64,000 nucleotides of DNA from Thermococcus guaymasensis DSM 11113 (lineage in GTDB: Archaea > Methanobacteriota_B > Thermococci > Thermococcales > Thermococcaceae): contig NZ_CP007140.1 in NCBI RefSeq assembly GCF_000816105.1, positions 1,204,388 to 1,268,387 on the forward strand, read 5' to 3'. The translations under genes and the position numbers were made by a program. The notes below the pieces were generated by a model that had not been told where the DNA came from, ran no database searches, and worked only from the letters and a program-made list of their open reading frames with translations. Positions 53,622 through 63,845 of this stretch are shown here, in pieces. The number at the start of each line of letters is the position of its first letter. Within the stretch, counting starts at the first letter, position 1.

Positions 53622-54629
53622 TCAGACGCCCCTCTCCTCAAGGCGGACTTCGAGCTCCTCGATGTCCTGGCCGCGCATCGGCTCGCCGATTTCCTTGCTT
53701 ATCTCGACGAGCACATCTGGCTCGTCCCAGTGGTTGACGGCCTCGACTATTGCCCTCGCCATCTTCGGCGGGTTGGAGCTCTTGAAGATTCCGGAGCCGA
53801 CGAAGACACCGTCCATGCCCATCTGCATCATGAGGGCGGCATCTGCCGGGGTGGCGACTCCTCCTGCTGCGAAGTTAACGACCGGAAGGCGACCGAGCTT
53901 CTTTATCTCGAGGAGAACCTTGTAGAGACCGTCGACAATCTCGCGGTAGGTGTAGTGGCCGTAAATAGGTTCGTTTTCGAGAACCTTGGCCGGGAGACCG
54001 GCTATCTCCTTGACGTTGAGGGCGAGCCTGAGGTAAGGCTCGGCGAACTTTTCAGCAACTCCGTAGACCTGCTCGTCGGTCATGGCCTGGATCTGCCTTA
54101 TCCCCTCGGCGACGAGGCGAACGTGCCTGACGGCCTCAACGATGTTTCCGGTTCCGGCCTCGCCCTTCGTCCTGATCATGGCCGCGCCTTCCCATATCCT
54201 CCTGACGGCCTCACCAAGGTTCCTCGCTCCACAGACGAAGGGAACGTTGAACTCGCGCTTGTCTATGTGGAAGAACGGGTCTGAGGGCGTTAGAACCTCA
54301 CTCTCGTCAATCATGTCAACTCCAAGGGCCTCAAGGATTTTGGCCTCGGCGACGTGGCCAATCCTGACCTTAGCCATGACGGGAATCGTGACAGCGTCCA
54401 TTATCTCCTGGATCTTCTCTATCGGGGCCATCCTCGCGACGCCACCGGCCTTCCTGATGTCGGCTGGGACGCGGTGGAGGGCCATGACAGAAACGGCTCC
54501 AGCCTCTTCGGCAATCCTCGCCTGCTCGGCGTTTGTAACGTCCATGATAACTCCGCCCTTGACCATCTTGGCAAAACCGCGCTTCAGCCTCTCGGTACCT
54601 TTCTTCTCAATAATGTCGAGCTTTCCCAT
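53622..54629 (-). CDS. pdxS: PLP synthase subunit PdxS
   Basis: 335 residues, the (beta/alpha)8 synthase that makes pyridoxal 5'-phosphate from ribose 5-phosphate, glyceraldehyde 3-phosphate and ammonia. [46 protein letters not shown] (catalytic lysine) and [17 protein letters not shown] are conserved. GGTGG lies five bases before ATG 54629, and a TATA box near 54679-54689. Confidence 0.96.
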   Translation of the reverse strand: MGKLDIIEKKGTERLKRGFAKMVKGGVIMDVTNAEQARIAEEAGAVSVMALHRVPADIRKAGGVARMAPIEKIQEIMDAVTIPVMAKVRIGHVAEAKILEALGVDMIDESEVLTPSDPFFHIDKREFNVPFVCGARNLGEAVRRIWEGAAMIRTKGEAGTGNIVEAVRHVRLVAEGIRQIQAMTDEQVYGVAEKFAEPYLRLALNVKEIAGLPAKVLENEPIYGHYTYREIVDGLYKVLLEIKKLGRLPVVNFAAGGVATPADAALMMQMGMDGVFVGSGIFKSSNPPKMARAIVEAVNHWDEPDVLVEISKEIGEPMRGQDIEELEVRLEERGV

Positions 54630-54698
54630 ACCAACCACCTCTTTCGGTCTTTCCTCAGATGTTGATTTGAAAAGGGTAATATAAGCCTTGCCACCGCC

Positions 54699-54860
54699 AT
54701 GTCCCAATGGGGGCGAAAGATGTTTAGGAAATACGTCAAAAGCCGGAAAGACATGCAGAATAAAAGAACTCCCTCAGCCAACCTCAAGTGTCATGGGTTC
54801 TGTCAAAATTGTCAAAATCGGGCCTTCGCCTCCCGGATCTGCCGGGGAACACCGCCTTGA
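54699..54860 (+). CDS. Possible 53-residue basic, cysteine-containing peptide
   Basis: ATG 54699 to TGA 54858-54860. Very basic N-terminus ([18 protein letters not shown]) and CHGFCQNCQ in the middle, a C-x3-C-x2-C pattern. No ribosome site is visible, though the TATAA at about 54681 would suit a leaderless message. Conservation is unknown; it may be a chance frame. Confidence 0.2.
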   Translation: MSQWGRKMFRKYVKSRKDMQNKRTPSANLKCHGFCQNCQNRAFASRICRGTPP

Positions 54861-54888
54861 ACCCTTTGAGCCCCATATGTTCCTTGCT

Positions 54889-54934
54889 CTAACCTCCTCC
54901 CCACCCTGAAGGACGAGGCCTTCAAAAGAAAAAT
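54889..54934 (-). repeat. Stand-alone IS200/IS605 right-end-like hairpin element, copy 3
   Basis: Minus-strand copy: T/C tract, then stem 54918-54911 (CCTCGTCC), loop TTCA, stem 54906-54899 (GGGTGGGG), then AGGAGGTTAG. Relative to copies 1 and 2 a G-C pair has become G-T, and neighbouring bases also differ while pairing is kept, so the fold rather than the exact sequence is conserved. Confidence 0.55.
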
Positions 54935-55022
54935 GTAACACAATTTTTGTCTCCCCTTATCCAAGTGCTGCCGTTGAGGAATATCTTTTAATCCTGAAGT
55001 ACAACTTATGTAGGGGTTTCAA

Positions 55023-56264
55023 ATGATAAGGAAGGCGGTCATACCAATCGGGGGTGAGGCGACAAGGCTAAGGCCCTTGACGATAGAGACTTCTAAGGGA
55101 CTTGTTAGGCTTCTTAACAAGCCTATTCTTGAGCACTCAATTCTCAGCCTAGCGAGAGATGGTATAGAAGAGGTTTACCTCGGTGTCAGGGGCTACGTCA
55201 ACTATACAACGCTCTTTGACTACTTCCGCGAGGGTTACTGGCTGAAAAAGAAGTACGGGCTTGAAAAGGAGGTTAGAATAAGGTATATGCCGCGATACGA
55301 GAGCACAACGAACGGCGACGCCGTATGGTACACCATGAGGTACTACGACATCAAGGAGCCCGTGGTGGTCATTCAGGGCGACAACATCTACCAGCTCAAC
55401 ATCGGCGAGATGTACGAGTGGCACAGGAAGAAGGGAGCATTCATGACGATAGCCCTCCAGCCGGTCAATGACGTCACGGGCTTCGGTGTGGCGAAGATAG
55501 ACGACGACCACAGGATAGAGTACTTCGTTGAGAAACCAAAGCCGGAAGAGGCCCCGAGCAACCTCGCAAACACGGGTATCTATATCCTCTCCGAGAACTT
55601 CTGGGAGTTCCTTGAGGAAGACTGGGCCAGGGAGATGAAAGAGAACCGCAGGTTGGACTTCGGAGGAGACATAATCCCCGCGCTCATAGAGCACGGCTAC
55701 GATGTCTACGGCTACCCGATGAAAGGCTACTGGTTCGATATTGGAACGCCCGAGAGGTACCTGAACGCTGCGATGTATCTGCTCCACCATCTCTCCCCGG
55801 AGGACATGGAGGCCGTTGAGATAACCCACGACGTTTACATGCAGGGCAAGTCCGAGATGTCCGAAGACCTGCGCCGCAGGATAAGGGACATGATAAAGCG
55901 CGGTGAAATCCTTGTTGAGGGGAAGGTCCTTCTTGGCAGGCACATTTCAATAGGGAGGGGCACGGCCCTTGAGGATGCCATCATAGACAACTACTCCATA
56001 GTCGGACGGAACTGTGAGATCCTCCACTCCGTCGTCATGGACAGGGTTAAGCTCGGGGACAACGTGAGGATAATGAACTCAATAATCGGGAGGCACGTCG
56101 AGATAGGCGACAACGTCAGGATCGTCAACTCTGTCATCGGGGACAACGCGGTGATAGGCGACAACGTGAGGATGTACAACGTCAGGATATGGCCCCACGA
56201 GTTCGTGGAAAAGGGAGCAACGCTGGAGCACTACACCGTAAGACATACCGCTCCAAAAAGGTAA
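55023..56264 (+). CDS. Sugar-phosphate nucleotidylyltransferase with C-terminal beta-helix
   Basis: 413 residues. N-terminal nucleotidyltransferase domain (KAVIPIGGEATRLRPLT, QGDNIY, DIGTPERYLNAAMYLL). The C-terminal part (about 290-395) has hexapeptide repeats such as VKLGDNVRIMNSIIGRHVEIGDNVRI. It resembles glucose-1-phosphate or mannose-1-phosphate nucleotidyltransferases; the substrate cannot be told from sequence alone. The N-terminal PIGGEATRL varies from the usual LAGGxGTRL. No strong ribosome site before ATG 55023. Confidence 0.85.
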   Translation: MIRKAVIPIGGEATRLRPLTIETSKGLVRLLNKPILEHSILSLARDGIEEVYLGVRGYVNYTTLFDYFREGYWLKKKYGLEKEVRIRYMPRYESTTNGDAVWYTMRYYDIKEPVVVIQGDNIYQLNIGEMYEWHRKKGAFMTIALQPVNDVTGFGVAKIDDDHRIEYFVEKPKPEEAPSNLANTGIYILSENFWEFLEEDWAREMKENRRLDFGGDIIPALIEHGYDVYGYPMKGYWFDIGTPERYLNAAMYLLHHLSPEDMEAVEITHDVYMQGKSEMSEDLRRRIRDMIKRGEILVEGKVLLGRHISIGRGTALEDAIIDNYSIVGRNCEILHSVVMDRVKLGDNVRIMNSIIGRHVEIGDNVRIVNSVIGDNAVIGDNVRMYNVRIWPHEFVEKGATLEHYTVRHTAPKR

Positions 56265-56273
56265 AGAGAAGCC

Positions 56274-56726
56274 TCAAACCGTTCGTCCAGTACCCATGCG
56301 CACCAGGATCCAGACGATGAGAAAGCCCAAGATCGCTACAGTTGCCCAGAGACTCTTCTCCTCTTTTTCAAGGGTCGTTTCAACCTTCGATAATAGTCCT
56401 CCGAAGAGGAGCACTAAGAGGGCTATGAGAACCAGTAGGGCAATTTCTTTTTTGATGGCAAGAAAAAGGACGCCCGCGAGCAATGCGATTCCCGCGGAGA
56501 TGGAGGAGGCCGCACTGTCCTTCCACCCCTTCCAGAGGGCGAAGGTCGTGGTCGCTATAAAGGGGAGTGCAACAGCCAGGAAGAATGCCGGCGATGGTGA
56601 GAACTCGAAAGAACAGGCTGGGGGAGACTGCGACCAGCAGACGGCTTTTACGTAACTGTCTTCGGGCAGGGCAAAGACGGCGAGAAATTCGGCAAGTGGT
56701 ATAACTACAGGCAGGGCCTTTTTCAC
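56274..56726 (-). CDS. Small membrane protein, unknown function
   Basis: 150 residues with four or five helices (AEFLAVFALP, FFLAVALPFIATTTFALW, GIALLAGVLFLAI, ALLVLIALLVLLFGGLL, WATVAILGFLIVWILV) and a cysteine pair in the first outer loop (VCWSQSPPAC). GTG start at 56726 with GGTGAT five bases upstream. No family recognised. Confidence 0.65.
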   Translation of the reverse strand: MKKALPVVIPLAEFLAVFALPEDSYVKAVCWSQSPPACSFEFSPSPAFFLAVALPFIATTTFALWKGWKDSAASSISAGIALLAGVLFLAIKKEIALLVLIALLVLLFGGLLSKVETTLEKEEKSLWATVAILGFLIVWILVRMGTGRTV

Positions 56727-56826
56727 GAGGTATCACCATATCATGTTATACTCTCTCGGATTTTATTTTTTCGTAGCAGAGCAAAAGACTGGAAATCAGG
56801 GAAGAAACAAGAACATGAAGAACCGT

Positions 56827-57660
56827 TCAGAGCTTTTCAACGATTTCAAGGCTTACGTCGAAGTTCCTGACGGAATGTGTCAGATAACCCAAACTTATCA
56901 CGTCGACGTCGAGCTTTGCATATTCCTCAATGTTCTCAGGCGTTATCCCACCTGAGACCTCGATTTTCACCCTATCGCGCAGGCCCTCACGCTTTAAAGC
57001 CTCAACCGTCTCCGCTATCTCCTCAGGCGTCATGTTGTCGAGCATCACCACGTCGGCCCCGGCCCTTGCGGCTTTGATGGCATCCTCAAGGCTCTCAACC
57101 TCGACCTCGACGACCTTGTAAACGCTGAAAGATTTTGCTCGTTTTATGGCCTCCTCCAGCGGAACTAAAGCTAAGTGGTTGTCCTTGATGAGTATTGCAT
57201 CGCTCAGCGAGAACCTGTGCGGCTCGCCGCCGCCAATTATTATGGCTCTCTTGTCTATCGGCTTGAGAAGGCTTTTCCTCGTTCCTGCAACGCGAACCTT
57301 CGGGTTCACGGGTTTAACCTTCTCGACGAGCCTCCTCACCTCGGTCGCTATTCCGCTCATCCTGCCCATAACGTTCAAAGCGGTTCTCTCGACGAGCAGA
57401 ATAGCCCTCGCGTCCCCCTCAAGCTCGAGGATTACGTCTCCCTTTTTCGCTTCCTCTCCATCGCGTTTCTTGACCGAAACCTTAACCCCGAAGTGCTCGA
57501 AGAGGGCTTTGGCCTCCTCAACGCCCGCTATAATTCCGTCCTGCTTTGCAATGATTACAGCCCTGGCTTTAATGCCCTCGGGAATCACCGCCTCGCTCGT
57601 CACGTCGCCGAATGGAGCGTCTTCCTCAATGAAGCGAAGGAGGTAGGAGATTGGGGTCAT
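56827..57660 (-). CDS. nadC: Nicotinate-nucleotide pyrophosphorylase (quinolinate phosphoribosyltransferase)
   Basis: 277 residues, converts quinolinate and PRPP to nicotinate mononucleotide. EDAPFGDVTSEAVIP, RTALNVMGRMSGIAT, AGTRKSLLKPIDKRAIIIGGGEPHR and IKDNHL are conserved, as are VEVEVESLEDA and SGGI. GGAGGG lies before ATG 57660. Third gene of the nadB-nadA-nadC operon. Confidence 0.95.
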   Translation of the reverse strand: MTPISYLLRFIEEDAPFGDVTSEAVIPEGIKARAVIIAKQDGIIAGVEEAKALFEHFGVKVSVKKRDGEEAKKGDVILELEGDARAILLVERTALNVMGRMSGIATEVRRLVEKVKPVNPKVRVAGTRKSLLKPIDKRAIIIGGGEPHRFSLSDAILIKDNHLALVPLEEAIKRAKSFSVYKVVEVEVESLEDAIKAARAGADVVMLDNMTPEEIAETVEALKREGLRDRVKIEVSGGITPENIEEYAKLDVDVISLGYLTHSVRNFDVSLEIVEKL

Positions 57661-57717
57661 AAGTTTCCCTCCCAACTTAACAAAAATCCCGAAATCTTGC
57701 ACTCTCAACTTAACACC

Positions 57718-58626
57718 TCAGCTCATCTCAAGCATTTTCTCGATGGCCTTCCTGGCCTTCTCAGCTATTTCCTCTGGAACCTCCACGCGGTACTTAATGT
57801 CTCTGAGCGATTCGTAGACGTCTTGGAGCGTTATGGCCTTCATCCCGAGGCAGACCGCGTCCTCGCGGGCGGGGTGGAACTTGATGTTTGGATAGAGCCT
57901 GCTCAGCCTGTAGACCATCTCCCTCTCGGTGAAGACGACCCACTCGTCCCACTCGGGGGCACGTTTTATCATCCCACCCGTCGAGGCGATTATGTCAGCC
58001 CTTTCCTGCACTTCCGGCTCGCACTCGGGGTGAACCATCAGCTTGGCGTTGGGGTAAAGCCTCCTCGCGCGCTCGACGTCTTCAACGGTGAACTTTCTGT
58101 GGACGTAGCAGTGCCCGTCGGAGGGAACGGGGATTACCTTCTTGCCGGTCATTCTCGCGACGTAGCTCGCAAGGTTCTTGTCCGGGCCGAAGATTATCAC
58201 ATCGGAATCGAGCTTTTCAACTATTCTGGCCGCGTTGGCCGAAGTAACGGTAACGTCGGCGTAGGCCTTCGCCTCGGCGGTTGTGTTCACGTAGAGGACA
58301 ACCGGCGCGTTAGGATACTGCCTCTTCGCCTCAAGAATGTGCTCGACCTTGAGCATGTTGGCCATCGCGCAGGTGGCCCTCCTCGCCGGCAGGAGAACTG
58401 TCTTTTCCGGGTTGAGGATTTTAGCGGTCTCGGCCATGAAGTCAACGCCCGCAAAAACGATGACGTCCGCATCAACGTTTATAGCTTTCCTCGCGAGCTC
58501 AAGGCTGTCCCCGAGGAAGTCGGCTATGTCCTGCACCTCGGGGAGCTGGTAGTTGTGGGCCATAATTATCGCGTTGCGCTCCTCCTTCAGGCGTTCAATC
58601 TCGGCAATCAGATTCTCCTTGTCCAT
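57718..58626 (-). CDS. nadA: Quinolinate synthase
   Basis: 302 residues, condenses iminoaspartate with dihydroxyacetone phosphate. [19 protein letters not shown] is the family signature. The three cysteines that hold the [4Fe-4S] cluster can be placed in [18 protein letters not shown] and [19 protein letters not shown] lies before ATG 58626. The cluster is oxygen-labile, which suits an anaerobe. Confidence 0.96.
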   Translation of the reverse strand: MDKENLIAEIERLKEERNAIIMAHNYQLPEVQDIADFLGDSLELARKAINVDADVIVFAGVDFMAETAKILNPEKTVLLPARRATCAMANMLKVEHILEAKRQYPNAPVVLYVNTTAEAKAYADVTVTSANAARIVEKLDSDVIIFGPDKNLASYVARMTGKKVIPVPSDGHCYVHRKFTVEDVERARRLYPNAKLMVHPECEPEVQERADIIASTGGMIKRAPEWDEWVVFTEREMVYRLSRLYPNIKFHPAREDAVCLGMKAITLQDVYESLRDIKYRVEVPEEIAEKARKAIEKMLEMS

Positions 58627-58686
58627 TTCTCACCCCTCAGCGGAAGGTGGGAGGGGGGAATTAAAAGGGTTTTTGGACACCTTTGG

Positions 58687-60084
58687 TCACAGCCTGCACC
58701 TTCCATCGAAGAAGCTCGGCCTCTCAAACTCCTTCCTCATCGCCGGAAAATCCTCGCGGTAGTGGCTCCCCCTGCTTTCTTCTCTCGCCAAAGCACACTC
58801 GAGAACGCCCCTCGCGAGCAGTTTCAGCCTCGGGTCGGCCTCTACCCCCTCAAGCTTTCTGAGGCCTTCCCTGAGGGTCTTCGCACTCCTAACTATTCCT
58901 GCATGCTCCCACAGGAGCTCCCTCAGCGAGTCAACGTCTCCGGGCTCGTAGCCGTGGTAGACGGGTTCCTTAACTTCCCTGCATCTCGGCCTTTCCCGGG
59001 CTATCGTCCTCGCGACCTCAAGGCCAGAAACGATGCACTCAAGGAGGGAGTTGCTGGCAAGTCTGTTCGCCCCGTGGAAGCCGTTGCAGGAAGCTTCGCC
59101 TATTGCGTAGAGGTTTTTGATTGCAGTCCTGTACCAGAGGTCAACCGCTATCCCGCCCATCGTGTAGTGAGCTATCGGTGAGACGGGAATTAGGTCCTTC
59201 GATGGGTCTATCCCATCCTTCCGCAGGAAGGCGTATATCTGCGGGAAGCGCTTCTTGAAGTCCTCTATGCCGGTTGCATCGAGGAAAACACTCTTTCCGA
59301 CACCCATCTGGCGATATATTGCCCTCGCAACGATGTCCCTCGTCGCCAGTTCGTTCACGAAGCGCTCTCCTTCATCTGTTACGAGCTTCGCTCCTGCACC
59401 CCTGACGGCCTCGCTTATCAGAAAAACGCCGTTCTTCCCGATGTAGCCAGTTGGGTGGAACTGAACGAACTCCAAATCGCGAGCGGGGGCGCCTTTCGTT
59501 ATCGCGTCGCCGATGAGGAGGCCTGTATTCTCCTCAGAGCCAGCAGTGAACTTGAACAGGGCAGAGAAGCCGCCCGAGGCTATGAGGGTGGCGTCGAAGT
59601 TGAGGAACTCACCATCAACGAAGACCCCGTAAGCCTTCCCCCTCTTTATCCCAAGCTCTTCCGCTTTCCCCTTAAGGAAGTGAACGCCGAGTTCCCTGGC
59701 GCGGAGATGGAGCAGTTTGGTCACGTGCTTTCCGGTCTCGTTCTTGATTGTGAAAACCCTGTGAAACGAGTGACCGCCCTCCGTCTCACTCGTCTCGAAC
59801 TTCAGGCCGAGGGAAAGCAGGAAGTCGTAGGCTTCGCTCGCCTTTGAGATTACGTTCCAAACCGCCTCGCGGTCGTTGATGTACTTTCCGGCTTTAATTG
59901 TATCGAGGACGTGGGCTTTGAGGGAATCGCCTTCGAGGATGGGAAATGCTATCCCCGCCTGGGCAAGGTATGAGTTGCTCTTTTTGATCCCAGGGCCGAT
60001 GAGCGTGACATCAAAACCCTTCTTTGCGAGCGCTATGGCCGCTGTCAAGCCGGCAATCCCGTCACCGATGATTCCAACTTTCAT
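58687..60084 (-). CDS. nadB: L-aspartate oxidase (aspartate-to-iminoaspartate)
   Basis: 465 residues, FAD enzyme of the succinate dehydrogenase flavoprotein family. FAD-binding GDGIAGLTAAIALAKKG, SYLAQAGIA, EFVQFHPTGY, ELATRDIVARAI and GEASCNGFHGANRLASNSLLE are conserved. In anaerobes fumarate is the likely electron acceptor. The GGTGGTGGG leader precedes ATG 60084, and a TATA box GGATTTTTAAG lies near 60112-60122. Confidence 0.95.
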   Translation of the reverse strand: MKVGIIGDGIAGLTAAIALAKKGFDVTLIGPGIKKSNSYLAQAGIAFPILEGDSLKAHVLDTIKAGKYINDREAVWNVISKASEAYDFLLSLGLKFETSETEGGHSFHRVFTIKNETGKHVTKLLHLRARELGVHFLKGKAEELGIKRGKAYGVFVDGEFLNFDATLIASGGFSALFKFTAGSEENTGLLIGDAITKGAPARDLEFVQFHPTGYIGKNGVFLISEAVRGAGAKLVTDEGERFVNELATRDIVARAIYRQMGVGKSVFLDATGIEDFKKRFPQIYAFLRKDGIDPSKDLIPVSPIAHYTMGGIAVDLWYRTAIKNLYAIGEASCNGFHGANRLASNSLLECIVSGLEVARTIARERPRCREVKEPVYHGYEPGDVDSLRELLWEHAGIVRSAKTLREGLRKLEGVEADPRLKLLARGVLECALAREESRGSHYREDFPAMRKEFERPSFFDGRCRL

Positions 60085-60270
60085 CCCACCACCAAGAGGT
60101 GCTTAGGCTACATCTTAAAAATCCTGTCTTTGTCATACTGTCGAGTAGATGCTCTTTTTGAGGAGAAAATTCAACTTCCCAGGTTTTCAAGAGGGATGTC
60201 TCATCAATTGTTCAAAAAACGTGCCGAAAAGCACTTATACGTGCATGGGTGCCTTATTGTGGTGATAACC

Positions 60271-60619
60271 ATGAGAGGGGCTTACGAAATTCGCAGGATG
60301 GTTTCAGAAAAGGAACGGGGGGAGGGCCAAACCCTTCGTTAGCGTCGGCTCTGAGGAACTGCTGTTTGAGGTTCTAAAGGAAGGTCTATTCTGGGCCGCC
60401 CTCGGCCGGCCGTCTGAGGTCATGCCGTTTCTGAGGGGCAAGCTTTTGGGCAACGGCCTCAGTGAAGGCTCAAAGAGACAGCTTGAGTGGCTCCTAGACG
60501 AGCTCCAGAGCTTCTACGAGCGCGTCGCCTGCTGCGGCCGCGTGGAAGAAAGGCACCTGAGGGCACTCAAGTCCTTCCACAGGGACATAGTGTCAGTCCT
60601 GGAGACTGAGAAGGCTTAG
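60271..60619 (+). pseudogene. Small conserved-looking gene split by a +1 frameshift in a G6 run
   Basis: ATG 60271 has GGTGAT four bases upstream and reads MRGAYEIRRMVSEKERG, but then stops early at 60340-60342. The other frame, open from 60275, continues as KPFVSVGSEELLFEVLKEGLFWAALG... to 60619 with helical, conserved-looking sequence (QLEWLLDELQSFYERVACC). Removing one G from the run 60317-60322 joins both into one protein of about 115 residues. Sequencing error, recent mutation or programmed shift are all possible. Family unknown. Confidence 0.65.
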
Positions 60620-60751
60620 CTTTTTAACCCCTCCTCTCCACTCTTCTTGGGATGATGAGGGAAGTTTCGTCCGAGCGGTGAGGAAACTCGCATGGGCTGA
60701 CCAACCCTCAACCTTTTAAAAGGCTCTTCTTTTTGCTCTCCGGGGGCAAAA

Positions 60752-62731
60752 ATGGACGAAAAACTGGGGAAGTTCATCTCTCGCCTCAAGGTACTCGTCG
60801 AGATGGAGCGTAAGGCCGAGATAGAGGCCATGCGCGCCGAGATGAAAAGGCTCAGTGGCCGTGAGAGGGAGAAAGTTGGGAGGGCAATCCTTGGCCTGAA
60901 CGGTAAAATCGTCGGCGAGGAGCTCGGTTACTTTCTTGTGAAATACGGGCGCGAGAGGGAGATCAAGACGGAGATAAGTGTCGGTGATCTGGTTGTGATA
61001 AGCAAGAGAGACCCGCTGAAGAGCGACCTGGTTGGAACCGTCGTCGAGAAAGGAAAGCGGTTCATAACGGTCGCCCTTGAGACCGTCCCTGACTGGGCGC
61101 TTAAAGGTGTGAGGCTTGACCTCTACGCCAACGATATAACATTCAAGCGCTGGCTTGAGAACCTGAACAACCTCCGCGAGAGCGGAAGAAAAGCTCTGGA
61201 GTTCTACCTCGGTCTGAGGGAACCGGAAGAGAGCAAGCCGGTTGAGTTCGAGCCCTTTGATAAAAACCTGAACGCGAGCCAGAGGAGGGCCGTTGCCAAG
61301 GCCCTTGGGAGTCATGATTTCTTCCTTATCCATGGGCCCTTTGGGACGGGAAAGACGAGAACGCTCGTTGAGCTGATAAGGCAGGAAGTAGAGCGGGGCC
61401 ATAAAGTTCTGGCGACGGCTGAGAGCAACGTTGCAGTTGACAACCTCGTGGAGAGGCTTGCTAATTCCGGCCTCAAGGTCATCCGCATTGGACACCCGAG
61501 CAGGGTCTCAAGGGCACTGCACAGCACTACTCTTGCCTACCTCATAACCCAGCACGAGCTCTACGGCGAGCTGAGGGAGCTCCGCGTAATCGGGGAGAAC
61601 TTGAAAGAAAAGAGGGACACCTTCACCAAACCAGTTCCGAAGTACAGGCGTGGGCTGACCGACAAGCAGATTCTCCGCCTGGCTGAAAAGGGCATCGGGA
61701 CGAGGGGCGTTCCAGCGAGGCTAATCCGCGAGATGGCCCAGTGGCTCAAAATCAACGAACAGGTGCAGAAGACCTTCGACGATGCGAGAAAGCTGGAGGA
61801 GAGGATAGCGAGGGAGATAATAAGGGAAGCTGACGTCGTCCTGACGACTAACGCCTCGGCTGGCCTTGACGTCGTTGATTATGGCTCCTACGACGTGGCG
61901 GTGATAGACGAGGCAACCCAAGCGACTATTCCGAGCGTTCTCATACCAATAAACCGTGCGAAGCGCTTCGTTCTGGCCGGCGACCACAAGCAGCTACCGC
62001 CAACGATACTCAGCGAGAAGGCGAAAGAGCTTAGCAACACCCTCTTTGAGGGGCTGATTGAGCGCTATCCTCAGAAGAGCGAGATGCTTACCGTCCAGTA
62101 CAGGATGAACGAGTGCCTGATGGAGTTCCCGAGCAGGGAGTTCTACGGCGGTAAGATACAGGCAGACGAAAGCGTCCGGAACATAACTCTGGCCGACCTG
62201 GGAATTCGGACCCCCGAAGAGGACAATGCATGGGCTGAAGTCCTCAGGCCTGAGAACGTGCTCGTCTTTATGGATACGGCAGGGAGGGAAGACCGCTTCG
62301 AGAGGCAGAGGTACGGCAGTGAGAGCCGTGAAAACCCGCTTGAGGCCAGGCTGGTGAAAAAGACCGTTGAGAGGCTCCTGGGGCTTGGAGTCAAGCCCGA
62401 ATGGATAGGCGTCATAACGCCGTACGACGACCAGAGAGACCTTATAAGCTCGCTCCTGCCGGAGGGGATAGAGGTCAAGACCGTTGACGGCTACCAGGGA
62501 AGGGAGAAAGAAGTAATAGTCCTCTCGTTCGTCCGCTCCAACAAGAAAGGTGAGATTGGCTTCTTGAAAGACCTGAGGAGGTTAAACGTCTCGCTGACGA
62601 GGGCGAAGAGGAAGCTGGTTTTGATAGGTGACTCCTCAACGCTGAGCGTTCACCCGACTTACAAACGGCTGGTGGACTTTGTGAGGGAGAGGGAAATTCA
62701 TATCTATGTGGGTTCTCATCTTGGGGTCTAA
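60752..62731 (+). CDS. Upf1/IGHMBP2-like SF1 helicase
   Basis: 659 residues. An N-terminal helical and beta-barrel part (to about 165), then Walker A GPFGTGKT near 200, [29 protein letters not shown] and [10 protein letters not shown], the SF1B motif set. Archaeal members unwind DNA or RNA; the role is not established. Short leader: TATA-like CCTTTTAAAAGG lies about 40 bases before ATG 60752. Confidence 0.88.
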   Translation: MDEKLGKFISRLKVLVEMERKAEIEAMRAEMKRLSGREREKVGRAILGLNGKIVGEELGYFLVKYGREREIKTEISVGDLVVISKRDPLKSDLVGTVVEKGKRFITVALETVPDWALKGVRLDLYANDITFKRWLENLNNLRESGRKALEFYLGLREPEESKPVEFEPFDKNLNASQRRAVAKALGSHDFFLIHGPFGTGKTRTLVELIRQEVERGHKVLATAESNVAVDNLVERLANSGLKVIRIGHPSRVSRALHSTTLAYLITQHELYGELRELRVIGENLKEKRDTFTKPVPKYRRGLTDKQILRLAEKGIGTRGVPARLIREMAQWLKINEQVQKTFDDARKLEERIAREIIREADVVLTTNASAGLDVVDYGSYDVAVIDEATQATIPSVLIPINRAKRFVLAGDHKQLPPTILSEKAKELSNTLFEGLIERYPQKSEMLTVQYRMNECLMEFPSREFYGGKIQADESVRNITLADLGIRTPEEDNAWAEVLRPENVLVFMDTAGREDRFERQRYGSESRENPLEARLVKKTVERLLGLGVKPEWIGVITPYDDQRDLISSLLPEGIEVKTVDGYQGREKEVIVLSFVRSNKKGEIGFLKDLRRLNVSLTRAKRKLVLIGDSSTLSVHPTYKRLVDFVREREIHIYVGSHLGV

Positions 62732-63084
62732 AGTGGATCTTCAGGAAAAGTTTTTGCTTTTTTTGCTTTGGCTGTTTTTCAAGGTCTTCCCTTTGTTGTG
62801 GGATAATATCCTATCGGGAAGGTGGCTGAGAACTGTGCTCATAGGGAGGCTTTTTGGAATCATAGTTTCAGGGGAACTCATTCTCGTGAAGTGGGAGGAG
62901 CTCACCCTTAAAGAGGGCTTCAACCGCATGTGGATACCCGAAATTTGGACATTTTTTGTTAAACTCTCGAAAGCTTTTTATAATATCTTGCCTCAAACTC
63001 AAAACAAGTAGTATTGCAAGTGGGATAAGTTTAAGAGCTTTACAAGAATGACGGTTATTGGTTATAGAATTGAGGGTGGTCGGT
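62732..63084. other. AT-rich gap upstream of the KaiC-like genes
   Basis: About 350 bases. A plus-strand frame (62706-63011) overlaps the helicase and gives a hydrophobic but unconvincing peptide. A minus-strand frame ends in PHAVEALFKGELLPLHENEFP (stop at about 62868), which looks protein-like and could be a gene remnant. TATA-like CTTTTTATAAT near 62977. Confidence 0.35.
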
Positions 63085-63831
63085 ATGAGCAGGCATACAG
63101 TGGAAAGGGTGAAGACCGGAATCCCCGGTCTCGATGATCTAATTGAAGGAGGCTTCCCAAGGGGAACGACTGTTCTTGTCACTGGTCCCACCGGATCCGG
63201 AAAGACTACTTTTGTAGCTCAATTCGTGTATAAGGGAGCAGAACTCTACGACGAGCCAGGAGTCATAGTGACGTTGGAAGAGAGGGCCCAAGATTTGAGA
63301 AGAGAAATGATGAATTTTGGATGGGACGTTAAAAAGTACGAAGAGGAAGGCAAAATAGCAATAATCGATGGAGTTAGTTCCGCCGTGGGACTGCCTTCTG
63401 AGGAGCGCTTTGCCCTTGAAGAGGGCCTCAACATAGAGGGCTTCCTCAGGTATGTTTATAGGGTCGTTAAGACCATAAACGCAAGGCGCCTTGTTGTGGA
63501 CTCAATACCTTCAATTGCCATTAGGTTGAGGGAAGAACATAACATCCGTGAGGTTTTGCTTAAACTAAATACGATTCTCCTCGAAATGGGCGTGACGACG
63601 ATTCTAACCACTGAGGCCGAGGATCCAAAGAGGGGCAAACTCAGCAGGTATGGCGTTGAGGAGTACGTGGCCAGGGGTGTGATCCTTCTCGACTTCATAG
63701 AAAAGGACGTGGAGCTTAAGAGGTACCTTCTGATTAGGAAGATGCGGGAGACAAGGCATTCTATGAAGAAGTACCCCTTCGAGATAACAGAGGATGGCGT
63801 CGTGGTATACCCAAGCGGAGAAATATACTGA
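63085..63831 (+). CDS. KaiC-like RecA-family ATPase
   Basis: 248 residues, one KaiC/RecA domain: GIPGLDDLIEGGFPRGTTVLVTGPTGSGKTTF (Walker A), VTLEERAQDLRREM, RRLVVDSIPSIAIRL (Walker B region), LTTEAEDP and the C-terminal RHSMKKYPFEIT. Single-domain KaiC-like proteins are common in Thermococcales and thought to act in signalling; partners unknown. GGTGG lies five bases before ATG 63085. Confidence 0.88.
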   Translation: MSRHTVERVKTGIPGLDDLIEGGFPRGTTVLVTGPTGSGKTTFVAQFVYKGAELYDEPGVIVTLEERAQDLRREMMNFGWDVKKYEEEGKIAIIDGVSSAVGLPSEERFALEEGLNIEGFLRYVYRVVKTINARRLVVDSIPSIAIRLREEHNIREVLLKLNTILLEMGVTTILTTEAEDPKRGKLSRYGVEEYVARGVILLDFIEKDVELKRYLLIRKMRETRHSMKKYPFEITEDGVVVYPSGEIY

Positions 63832-63845
63832 ACACGGTGGTTGAG

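Larger units (their letters stand above)
54630..55022. other. Intergenic region between pdxS and a sugar nucleotidyltransferase gene
   Basis: Contains the pdxS promoter, a possible small cysteine-containing reading frame (54699-54860), tandem GTCAAAATT/GTCAAAATC repeats (54802-54819) and the third hairpin repeat element (54889-54934). A TATA-like TCTTTTAATCC near 54984 could drive the gene at 55023. Confidence 0.4.

Noticed and set aside
57175-59181. Very long plus-strand frame antisense to nadC, nadA and nadB
   Set aside because: It is a shadow frame: the minus strand encodes three clear NAD biosynthesis enzymes, and the plus-strand product has no recognisable domain.
62706-63011. 101-codon plus-strand frame after the Upf1-like helicase
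   Set aside because: It starts inside the helicase gene, has no ribosome site, and its composition follows the AT-rich DNA; no family resemblance.
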